Both the position numbers and the translations under genes were made by a program. Under the pieces are notes generated by a model. That model had not been told where the DNA came from. It did no database searches and saw only the letters and a program-made list of their open reading frames with translations. Source: Burkholderiaceae bacterium (GTDB lineage: Bacteria > Pseudomonadota > Gammaproteobacteria > Burkholderiales > Burkholderiaceae_C). Taken from it: a stretch of DNA of 5,233 nt. The DNA is taken from the NCBI GenBank assembly GCA_017999135.1, contig JAGOBT010000275.1, positions 1 to 5,233 on the forward strand, written 5' to 3'. Below are positions 1-5,163 of the stretch, piece after piece (the first letter of the stretch is position 1; each line of letters begins with the position of its first letter).

Positions 1-122
1 ACTACGACTGGTACATGCCCAAGCCCTGCAAGGCCGGGCAAACCAAGGATTGCATTGGCGGCCAGGCCGATGTGATGCTGCTGCCGGCCACTGCGGCCAG
101 CGCGGCGTCTGCCAAGCCCTGA
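1..122 (+). CDS. 3' end of an unrecognised plus-strand gene (partial)
   Basis: An open frame enters from the left edge (first full codon at base 3) and ends at TGA 120-122. It leaves a 39-residue C-terminus beginning YDWYMPKPCKAG and ending in an Ala-rich tail (ATAASAASAKP). Two cysteines (the PC-K and DC-I contexts) lie about eight residues apart. Such a pair often forms a disulfide in an exported protein, but that is inference. I do not recognise the family from this fragment. The gene converges on the thioredoxin-like gene, whose stop codon is only 22 nt away. No intrinsic terminator is visible in that gap, so the two transcripts probably overlap at their 3' ends. The frame is judged real because it stops just before the neighbouring gene and has ordinary GC-rich codon use, but the evidence is limited by truncation. 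Confidence 0.6.
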   Translation, partial: YDWYMPKPCKAGQTKDCIGGQADVMLLPATAASAASAKP

Positions 123-144
123 GCCCAAGCGCTGGCGCCTGCCG

Positions 145-660
145 CTACCTGGATCTGAAATTGCGCACCCAGGTGTCGAGGTCTGCCGCGCTGGGCGGCC
201 CCGTGACCGCCAGAGTCTGCGCCTTGGGCGCCAGCAGGGCCACATAGGGCGTCACGCCGCGCCATTGCGGGTTCACGCCGTAGCGCAGGGCTGCGGCCTG
301 GCCGTCGAACGCCAGCAACCGATCTGCGGGGCGGTAGTGCAGGTCGGCCAGCAGGGCCGCGTCGTTCTCGCCGGGGGCCAGGTCCATCACAACCACCACC
401 AGCCCGGCGGGGAGATGCCGTTGCTGCAGTGTGCGGGCCAGGCCCTGGATGACGGCCGGGCAGTGCGCGCAATCGGTGGTGGTGAAGACCACGGCGGCCG
501 GCTGCTTCAGCTCACCCTGCAAGGCTGGCCACGTGCTGCTGTCAAAGGCCTCCACAGCGCGCGGCGGCGCAGCCTGCACGGCCAGGGCCACGCTGGCCAG
601 CAGCAGGCTGAGCACGCTGCGCAGCCGGCCGCGCACATCAAGGCGTGAGGCGTTCAACAT
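145..660 (-). CDS. Exported thioredoxin-fold protein with CxxC active site
   Basis: This 171-residue protein has a basic N-terminus, a hydrophobic stretch at about residues 14-30 and an AQA/AQAA-type cleavage site near residues 28-31, so it is probably periplasmic. A beta strand (AAVVFTTTD) leads into the redox motif C64-A-H-C67-P. The VTPY segment with Pro138 matches the conserved cis-proline that faces the CxxC in thioredoxin folds. The likely role is thiol-disulfide exchange; the short CAHC loop resembles periplasmic TlpA/DsbE-type or thioredoxin-like domains more than cytoplasmic thioredoxin. The ATG at 658-660 overlaps the end of the preceding gene by 23 nt and has AGGAG at 665-669, four bases upstream. 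That spacing is short, and the next codon, TTG, would sit seven bases away, so the start is uncertain by one codon. It is the last gene of the minus-strand cluster. Its natural partner could be the cysteine-bearing propeller encoded just upstream, but that is inference. Confidence 0.88.
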   Translation of the reverse strand: MLNASRLDVRGRLRSVLSLLLASVALAVQAAPPRAVEAFDSSTWPALQGELKQPAAVVFTTTDCAHCPAVIQGLARTLQQRHLPAGLVVVVMDLAPGENDAALLADLHYRPADRLLAFDGQAAALRYGVNPQWRGVTPYVALLAPKAQTLAVTGPPSAADLDTWVRNFRSR

Positions 661-1903
661 GGATCTCCTGGGCGGTGCGCCACAGCGCAAAGATCTGCTC
701 GCCACGGCGCAGCAGCAAAGGGTGGTCGTTCTCGTCGACGCTTCGGCCCAGTTCCTTGAGTGTGAAGTGCTGGCCGTCGTCGCCCGAGAGCCAGGCACGC
801 CAGCGCGTGGCCCGGCCGTCGAAGCTGCGCCAGGCGATGACCACCTGCCGCCCGGCGCTGGCGATGGCCGCGTGCTCGGCGCGCTCGTCGGGCAAAGGCT
901 GGGCATCGCCACGCGGGCTGCCGTCCGCGCCCAGTTGGCCGTAGCGCACGCGCGCGTCGCCAGCACGGATGCCGAACCACACCGCGTGGTAGCCGCCTGC
1001 GGCGGCCGGCGCCAGCCCGGGGCCGTGGTGCGGGCAGGCGTCGATCGCCCAGTGGTCCAGCGTGGCGCGTACGGGCTCGGGCCCGCCGGCCTTCACCGGG
1101 GCAAAGGCGTGGTCGCGCTCGTTGGGGGCGAAAACGTGGCGCCACAGCGCCACCAGCGAGCCGTCAGGGGCGCTGGCCAGGGCGATGCGACAGCACTCGC
1201 AGCTGTGGTCGGCCAGCTTGAGGTCGGGGCCGAAAGTCTTGCCACCGTCGGTGGATTCGTTGCGGTAGATGGCTGCGCCCCGGTAGTCCACCTTGGGCTT
1301 GGTGCGCTTGGCACCCGGGGCGGGCTCGGGTGCCGGGCCGGCGGCCTGGATCTGCAATTCCAGGTCGCGCTTGTCGATCCACAGCGTGTGCAGCGTGCCC
1401 TTGGCGTCGACGGCGATGGACTCGAAGCGGTGGGTGATGACCTGCGGGTCCTGGTGCACGGTGAAAGGGGCCGAGAAACTGCGGCCGCCATCGTCCGAGC
1501 GCAGCATGCGGATGCGGCCCGTGTAGGGCTTGGCCAGCGGCTCGGTGTAGCTGATCACCACCCAGCCCGCCGTTCCGCCATTCGGCCCGAAGGCCAACTT
1601 GGGCCGGTTCTCGCCGTCGGCGGCGATCTTGTCGGTGCCGGTGTCCAGCACCCGCAGTGCCGACCAGTGCCGCCCGTCGTCGGCACTGGTCTTGAGCGTG
1701 AGCCGCTGCTGGGCGTCGAGCGCCGCCACCCACAGCTCGCCGTCGGGCGAGAAGGTCGCCCCCATGGCCAACAGAGCCGGCCGGCGCTTGGCGGCCGGCG
1801 CCGAGGCCGCCCCGTCAGGCTGCTGCGGGTGCATGTGCTGGGCCAGCGCGGGCAAGGCCCAGGCCAGCGCCAGTGCGGCCAGCCAACGGGAGGTGCGGAT
1901 CAT
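638..1903 (-). CDS. Exported Asp-box (BNR/sialidase-like) beta-propeller protein with Cys/His motifs
   Basis: This 421-residue protein starts with a signal peptide (MIRTSRW, then a hydrophobic core, ending ALPALA at 16-21). The mature N-terminus would be QHMHPQ. Four Asp-box repeats of the S-x-D-x-G-x-x-W/F type are visible at residues 73-80, 136-143, 217-224 and 373-380, which indicates a six-bladed sialidase-like propeller. I see no FRIP-type arginine motif near the N-terminus, so true sialidase activity is doubtful even though automated names may say exo-alpha-sialidase. Distinctive features are the cluster H233-S-C235-E-C237-C238-R and the motif D288-A-C290-P-H292-H293-G-P, with HMH at 23-25. 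Together these could bind copper or another metal, or carry a redox disulfide. A linker rich in Pro, Ala and Lys (about 188-204) interrupts the propeller. The start is supported by GAGGAG seven bases upstream. The gene follows the receptor by 17 nt and overlaps the thioredoxin-like gene by 23 nt, so co-transcription is very likely. The fold is well supported; the function is not established. Confidence 0.88.
   Translation of the reverse strand: MIRTSRWLAALALAWALPALAQHMHPQQPDGAASAPAAKRRPALLAMGATFSPDGELWVAALDAQQRLTLKTSADDGRHWSALRVLDTGTDKIAADGENRPKLAFGPNGGTAGWVVISYTEPLAKPYTGRIRMLRSDDGGRSFSAPFTVHQDPQVITHRFESIAVDAKGTLHTLWIDKRDLELQIQAAGPAPEPAPGAKRTKPKVDYRGAAIYRNESTDGGKTFGPDLKLADHSCECCRIALASAPDGSLVALWRHVFAPNERDHAFAPVKAGGPEPVRATLDHWAIDACPHHGPGLAPAAAGGYHAVWFGIRAGDARVRYGQLGADGSPRGDAQPLPDERAEHAAIASAGRQVVIAWRSFDGRATRWRAWLSGDDGQHFTLKELGRSVDENDHPLLLRRGEQIFALWRTAQEIHVERLTP
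665..669 (-). promoter_or_regulatory. Ribosome binding site of the thioredoxin-like gene
   Basis: AGGAG on the minus strand lies inside the last codons of the propeller gene, four bases before ATG 658-660 and seven bases before the following TTG codon. Its position within the upstream coding region suggests translational coupling of the two genes. Confidence 0.6.
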
Positions 1904-1910
1904 GGGGCGG

Positions 1911-1916
1911 CTCCTC
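1911..1916 (-). promoter_or_regulatory. Ribosome binding site of the Asp-box propeller gene
   Basis: GAGGAG on the minus strand lies seven bases before the ATG at 1901-1903, inside the 17-nt gap after the receptor stop codon. It decides the start: the open frame continues far upstream inside the receptor gene, but only this ATG has a strong site and is followed by a signal peptide. Confidence 0.8.
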
Positions 1917-1920
1917 GGCG

Positions 1921-4347
1921 TCACAGGTCGTACTTCACGCTGGCGAACAGCGTGCGCTGCGGGTACGGGTTGGGGTTCACGTAGTACTTGAAGTTGCCAA
2001 GGTTGTTGATGCCCACCGAGCCCGTCCACTGCCGGTTGATGCGGTACAGCACTTTGGCGTCGAACACGCTGAAGTGGCTGACCGCGCCGTAGACGTTGGG
2101 GTTGACGTCGTTGTAGGCCTTGGCCGTTGTGTTGTAAAGCTGGTTGTGCTGGCGGCCGCTGTAGCGGTAGCTCAGGCTGTACGACAAGGCCTCGGAGGCC
2201 CGGTAGGTGGCCACCAGGGTGGCGCGCCAGTCTGGGATGCGCGGCTGTGCCGTGCCTTCCAGCAAGGGGTTGCGTGTGTCCTTGGTGATCAACGAGTGGG
2301 TGTAGGTGAGGCTGCCGTTCAGCTCCAGGCCACCCACCAACAGGTCGCGCTCGCCAAAGGCCAGTTCCAGGCCCTCGGTGTGCACCTTGTCGACGTTCTG
2401 GATGCTGGACAGGTTGGGCGTGACCGTGGTGTCGGTTTGCGAGATCAGCGCGTCGTGCTTGTCCTCGTAGAAGTACGAGGCGCGCAGCATGGCGCTGGGC
2501 CAATTCTTCTGCACCACCAGTTCTATGGAATGGACCTGCTCGGGCTTGAGGTTGGGGTCGTTGACCTTGGTGCCGTTCGGGCCGTTGAAGACCTGGAACA
2601 TCTCGGCCACCGTGGGGTAGCGAACGCCCTTGCCCAGCGCGGCGCGCAGGTTCAGATCGGGTGTGGCCTGCCAGGCCAGCCCCAGCTTGGGCGAAAGGTC
2701 AGACTGGCTGCGGCCGGCGAAACTAAGCCGCTTGAAGTTCGGACTGGTGGGGTCGCTCACACCGGTGTTTGTGGGCGTGAAGCTGTCGTTGTAGTTGCTG
2801 CCGTCGAAGGCGCGCCACTGCTCCTGGCGCAGCCCGGCGATGGCGGTGAGGTCGGGTGCGAAACGCCATTCGTCCTGCAGGTAAAGCGCATCGGTCTGCG
2901 TCTTGCCGGCCGACTGGGTGTTCTTGGTGCTGGTCGCATCCGGCGTGCCGTGCAGCCAGTCGGCCACCGGCTTGGCGGTGGTGCCCCAGGTGACGGAGGC
3001 CAGTTCGTACTGGTCGTGGTGCAGGCCGGCGTTGACGGTATGGCCGTTGCCCGGACGCCAGGTGCCGCGCAGGTCGATGTTGTGCCAGCCGGTGCCGTCG
3101 GCGTAGGTCACCTGGCCACCAGGGCGGGTTGCGCCCAGGCCGTTGTCGGTGCCCACGGTGGGCGCTGCGGTGCGCGAGAGGTCCTTCTTCTGGTCGTACA
3201 CACTGGCCACCAGTTCGTAGTCCCAGGCGCTGCCGGTGTTCGAGCTGAGTGCGAGGCCGTGCATCCAGTGCTCGCTCTCGCTGTGGCTGGGCACGGCGGC
3301 CGAGACCGTGTAGTCCTTGCCATCGATGCGCACGTACTTGAACGGGTTGGCATAGCTGGAGCCGGCGTTGTAGACGGTGTTGCCAGCCGCGTCCCGCAGG
3401 TAGCTGTCGACACTGCCGTCAGACGTGTTCTGCCAGATGCCCAGCGTGTAGCTGGCCTGCAGAGTGGGCGAAAAGCGGTAGCCCAGCTTGAGCTTGGCCA
3501 TGTCCTGCACCGTGTGGTCGATGCCGGTGGAGCTCACGATGATGCGGGGGTTGCCCGAGGTGTCGGTGTCGCGGTACACCGCCGAGCCACTCACGTCGGT
3601 GTAGGTGTTGGCCGCCGCTGGGGTGCCGCTCTTGGCCACGGTGTTGCCAAAGGTCTGTGGGTGACTCTTGTTGTTCAGGTGGTCCAGGCTCACCCAGTAC
3701 GACCAGTCACCCGCCACATTGCCCAGCGAGAGGCTGGCATGGGCGCCACCAAAGTCGGCGTCGGTGCCGTACTCCTTGTAGTGTTGGCCGAACAGATCCA
3801 GCTTGGCATGGGCCTCGAACTTGGTGGGCATGCGGGTGGTCATGCGCACCACGCCGCCGGCCGAGTTGCCGGGGTACAGGGCCGAGTAAGGGCCATAGCT
3901 CACGTCGATGCGCTCTATCTCTTCGGGCGACACCATGCCCCAGCGCGGCGCGGTGGAGAAGCTGTTGTTCAGGAAGTTGGAGAGCAGCAGGCCATCGGCG
4001 TAGACGGTGGTCTGGGCGCTGGCCACAGAGCTGTTCACCCGCATCACCAAGATGCCATTGCGGTCGCCGACGAAGCGCTCGCGCACATGGGTGCTGGGCA
4101 GGTATTGCAGGGCGCCGGCCGAGGTGACGGTGTTGACCGTCTCTTCGATCTGCGCGGCGGTGACCGACTCCACCGTGGCCGGGGTGGGCGCTGCGGGGGC
4201 CATGAGCAGCTTGGGCGTGCTGACGACCACCCTCGGTGTGCCGGTGGTGTCCGTGGTATCGGCGGCGGCCAGCGTGCTGGCGGTGCACAGCGCCAGGCAG
4301 GCGGCGGCCAGGGCAGAGCGGCGGTGCGCGGGTTGGGCGGTCTTCAT
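1921..4347 (-). CDS. TonB-dependent outer-membrane receptor
   Basis: This 808-residue protein has a signal peptide (MKTAQPAHRR, a hydrophobic core at 11-29, cleavage near LAAA-D). After a short segment with PRVVVSTP (38-45), which may serve as the TonB box, comes a plug domain at about 57-172. It shows typical plug features: VTAAQIEE, ALQYLPS, TVYADGLLLS and the EEIERIDVSYGPYSALYPGN block with GGVVRMTTR. The rest is a long 22-strand-type barrel with alternating aromatic strands, NPNLKPEQ and a closing strand LFASVKYDL. It has no N-terminal signalling (STN) domain, so surface signalling to an anti-sigma factor is unlikely. The mature protein has no cysteine. The Met-rich extracellular segments expected of OprC/NosA copper receptors are not obvious, so the substrate is unknown; a metal complex is only suggested by the neighbours. 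The start at 4345-4347 has AAGGA nine bases upstream. The frame could extend ten codons further, but that would bury the ribosome binding site. It is the second gene of the cluster, after a DUF2946 ORF, as in the cruR-bfrG pair of Bordetella. Confidence 0.95.
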   Translation of the reverse strand: MKTAQPAHRRSALAAACLALCTASTLAAADTTDTTGTPRVVVSTPKLLMAPAAPTPATVESVTAAQIEETVNTVTSAGALQYLPSTHVRERFVGDRNGILVMRVNSSVASAQTTVYADGLLLSNFLNNSFSTAPRWGMVSPEEIERIDVSYGPYSALYPGNSAGGVVRMTTRMPTKFEAHAKLDLFGQHYKEYGTDADFGGAHASLSLGNVAGDWSYWVSLDHLNNKSHPQTFGNTVAKSGTPAAANTYTDVSGSAVYRDTDTSGNPRIIVSSTGIDHTVQDMAKLKLGYRFSPTLQASYTLGIWQNTSDGSVDSYLRDAAGNTVYNAGSSYANPFKYVRIDGKDYTVSAAVPSHSESEHWMHGLALSSNTGSAWDYELVASVYDQKKDLSRTAAPTVGTDNGLGATRPGGQVTYADGTGWHNIDLRGTWRPGNGHTVNAGLHHDQYELASVTWGTTAKPVADWLHGTPDATSTKNTQSAGKTQTDALYLQDEWRFAPDLTAIAGLRQEQWRAFDGSNYNDSFTPTNTGVSDPTSPNFKRLSFAGRSQSDLSPKLGLAWQATPDLNLRAALGKGVRYPTVAEMFQVFNGPNGTKVNDPNLKPEQVHSIELVVQKNWPSAMLRASYFYEDKHDALISQTDTTVTPNLSSIQNVDKVHTEGLELAFGERDLLVGGLELNGSLTYTHSLITKDTRNPLLEGTAQPRIPDWRATLVATYRASEALSYSLSYRYSGRQHNQLYNTTAKAYNDVNPNVYGAVSHFSVFDAKVLYRINRQWTGSVGINNLGNFKYYVNPNPYPQRTLFASVKYDL

Positions 4348-4356
4348 GTGCGGGAT

Positions 4357-4361
4357 TCCTT
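4357..4361 (-). promoter_or_regulatory. Ribosome binding site of the TonB-dependent receptor
   Basis: AAGGA on the minus strand lies nine bases before ATG 4345-4347. This supports the shorter start, which gives a conventional signal peptide, over the upstream in-frame ATG ten codons earlier. Confidence 0.7.
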
Positions 4362-4395
4362 CGTGCGGCGCATGCAAGGCGGTGGCTTGCGCCGT

Positions 4396-4412
4396 GCCCC
4401 GGGTGGCGGGGC
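4396..4412 (-). repeat. GC hairpin in the DUF2946-receptor spacer
   Basis: A perfect 6-bp inverted repeat, GCCCCG and CGGGGC with a 5-nt loop, lies about 50 nt upstream of the receptor start codon. No run of T follows it on the minus strand, so it is not a classical intrinsic terminator. It overlaps a C-rich stretch (4401-4434) that could bind Rho. It may pause RNA polymerase, protect the receptor message 5' end, or be incidental in GC-rich DNA. Confidence 0.4.
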
Positions 4413-4434
4413 CATGGTCTGGGTGGGATCAGGG
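4401..4434 (-). promoter_or_regulatory. C-rich, G-poor stretch, possible Rho-loading (rut) site
   Basis: In the 34 bases read on the minus strand, 20 are C and only 5 are G, which is unusual beside the G-rich flanks. It falls in the untranslated spacer between the DUF2946 stop and the receptor start. Known biology: C-rich, G-poor untranslated RNA favours Rho, and Rho-dependent control has been described for the cruR-bfrG unit. That this stretch acts so here is inference. Confidence 0.3.
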
Positions 4435-4478
4435 CCGCAGCAGGCGCGATGCTGGCGGCCACTGACCCTGCGAATGGC

Positions 4479-4865
4479 TCAGACCAATGAAGGAGGTGCG
4501 CGCGCCTGGGCCGCCGACCACGCGTAAAGCGTGTGCGGCGCCTGCAGGAGCAGCGTGGGCTGCGCATGGCCCAGGTCGGCGTGCAAGACCAGGGCCATGG
4601 GCATCGCCGGCGGGCCTGCCAGATCGGCGCGCAGCAGACACATGGTGCAGTGTTCGGGCATAGCACCGGCCGGGTGGCCCGTGGCGGGTTCGCTGCCGGT
4701 CATGCCCTTGGTTTCCATGGCGCTGCAGATCTGGCCCCAGTCGGCCGAGGCCTCACCCAGTGCATAGGCCCATGTGCGCGCAACCGTGGGCACCAGCGTG
4801 GCCAGCACCAGGGCGAACAGGGTCACCCAGTGTGTCCAGAGGCGGTGGCGGCGGTGCGCAAGCAT
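4479..4865 (-). CDS. DUF2946 family small protein, CruR-like copper-responsive upstream ORF
   Basis: This 128-residue product begins with a basic stretch (MLAHRRHRLW), then one hydrophobic segment (about 13-28). Further on it has W43-G-Q-I-C47, the diagnostic H72-C73-T-M-C76 motif and a C-terminal ARAPPS tail. A short N-terminal hydrophobic segment, an HCxxC pair and a terminal R-x-P-P motif are the hallmarks of DUF2946. Members often precede TonB-dependent receptors. In Bordetella pertussis the member CruR has been reported to work as an upstream ORF that represses the downstream receptor gene when copper is present, rather than as a free protein. The receptor gene starts 131 nt downstream here, so the same role is likely by context. 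The chosen ATG (4863-4865) gives the family-like N-terminus but lacks a Shine-Dalgarno sequence. An in-frame ATG 17 codons upstream (4914-4916) has none either and would add a polar leader. A TAGAAT hexamer just before the start raises the possibility of a leaderless message. Confidence 0.88.
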   Translation of the reverse strand: MLAHRRHRLWTHWVTLFALVLATLVPTVARTWAYALGEASADWGQICSAMETKGMTGSEPATGHPAGAMPEHCTMCLLRADLAGPPAMPMALVLHADLGHAQPTLLLQAPHTLYAWSAAQARAPPSLV

Positions 4866-4872
4866 GGCGCGG

Positions 4873-4878
4873 ATTCTA
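4873..4878 (-). promoter_or_regulatory. Possible -10 hexamer of the DUF2946 operon promoter
   Basis: TAGAAT on the minus strand matches the sigma-70 -10 consensus at five of six positions and lies seven bases before the DUF2946 ATG. Transcription would therefore begin at or next to the start codon. No good -35 box is seen 16-18 bases upstream (GGCCCG at 17), so the assignment is weak. The promoter may instead lie further upstream. Confidence 0.22.
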
Positions 4879-4946
4879 GGGTTGCAAAATGTTTCCGGGC
4901 CGGCACTTTTCGGCATTTCGATCAGGATGGACTCACCGCCCCTAAC

Positions 4947-4966
4947 TTGAAGTGCGTTGAAGTGCG
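4947..4966. repeat. Tandem 10-bp direct repeat
   Basis: Two perfect adjacent copies of TTGAAGTGCG (plus strand) occupy 4947-4956 and 4957-4966. The period is close to one helical turn, so a protein could contact both copies on the same DNA face. It lies 82 nt upstream of the DUF2946 start and about 200 nt upstream of the adaptor gene. It could be an operator half-site pair or a replication-slippage duplication. Confidence 0.6.
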
Positions 4967-4983
4967 CGGGCATGACAAGCCCC

Positions 4984-5006
4984 AAAAAAAAAGCCGTAGC
5001 ACGGCT
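4984..5006 (-). terminator. Intrinsic terminator, minus strand
   Basis: Read on the minus strand, a perfect 6-bp stem (AGCCGT, loop GCT, ACGGCT; 5006-4992) runs directly into nine T residues (4992-4984; the T at 4992 is also the last stem base). This is the standard Rho-independent terminator form. The plus-strand reading has the A run before the hairpin and no T run after it, so it works in one direction only. No minus-strand gene is seen upstream of it within the window. It therefore ends a small RNA or antisense leader transcript, or acts as an attenuator ahead of the DUF2946 gene 119 nt downstream. Confidence 0.72.
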
Positions 5007-5152
5007 GCTTGGTCGCCGACCGGCCTTGCTTTGAGCGGCACCGGTGTTGCCGGGCCGACTTCAGCAGCCTGAACGGTGGGCCACACGGCCTGTGTGCGCT
5101 GGGGCCTGGCCTGCGGCGGTACCATGCGCCCGGGCAGCGGCCCCGCAACTTC

Positions 5153-5160
5153 GAGGGAGA
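5153..5160 (+). promoter_or_regulatory. Ribosome binding site of the efflux-adaptor ORF
   Basis: GAGGGAGA is a strong Shine-Dalgarno match. The codons at the right distance are ATC at 5164-5166 (four bases after GGGAG) and ATC at 5167-5169 (seven bases). No ATG, GTG or TTG lies in the window where initiation is expected. Confidence 0.6.
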
Positions 5161-5163
5161 TCC

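Larger units (their letters stand above)
4866..5163. other. Divergent intergenic region between the DUF2946 operon and the efflux-adaptor gene
   Basis: These 298 bases separate two divergent genes and must contain both promoters. No convincing complete sigma-70 promoter is visible on either strand. The region holds, from left to right, a TAGAAT hexamer, a tandem 10-bp repeat, a nine-base A run joined to a hairpin (a minus-strand terminator), and three short inverted repeats at 5011-5021, 5039-5046 and 5082-5096. A minus-strand frame over 5125-4922 reads straight through the terminator and has no family-like features, so I do not call it a gene. Confidence 0.7.

Noticed and set aside
100..150. 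Terminator between the convergent partial gene and the thioredoxin-like gene
   Set aside because: The 22-nt gap and flanks contain only short GC palindromic bits and no T run on either strand.
638..1903. True sialidase (neuraminidase) activity
   Set aside because: Asp-boxes only show the propeller fold. No FRIP arginine motif is seen, and the genomic context is metal/receptor and not sialic acid catabolism.
431..1984. A 517-residue plus-strand open frame opposite the propeller gene
   Set aside because: The composition is low-complexity Val/Gly/Arg/Ala-rich and it runs antisense to a protein with four Asp-boxes and a signal peptide.
1904..2503. Extension of the propeller gene upstream to make a 621-residue protein
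   Set aside because: The extra 200 residues overlap the receptor coding sequence and look like a frame shadow, while the ATG at 1903 has GAGGAG and a signal peptide.
1921..4347. OprC/NosA-type copper receptor
   Set aside because: The plug sequence and the absence of obvious Met-rich segments do not match what I know of OprC. A copper link comes only from the neighbouring DUF2946 ORF.
1873..4527. An 884-residue plus-strand open frame opposite the receptor gene
   Set aside because: It is a shadow of the receptor. Its product is Val/Gly/Ala/His-rich with no recognisable domain or signal peptide, whereas the minus-strand product is a clear TonB-dependent receptor. Long antisense frames are common in GC-rich DNA.
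4922..5125. A 67-residue minus-strand ORF in the divergent region
   Set aside because: It translates the terminator hairpin and the T run as codons, has no ribosome binding site that I can see, and resembles no family. A non-coding transcript explains the region better.
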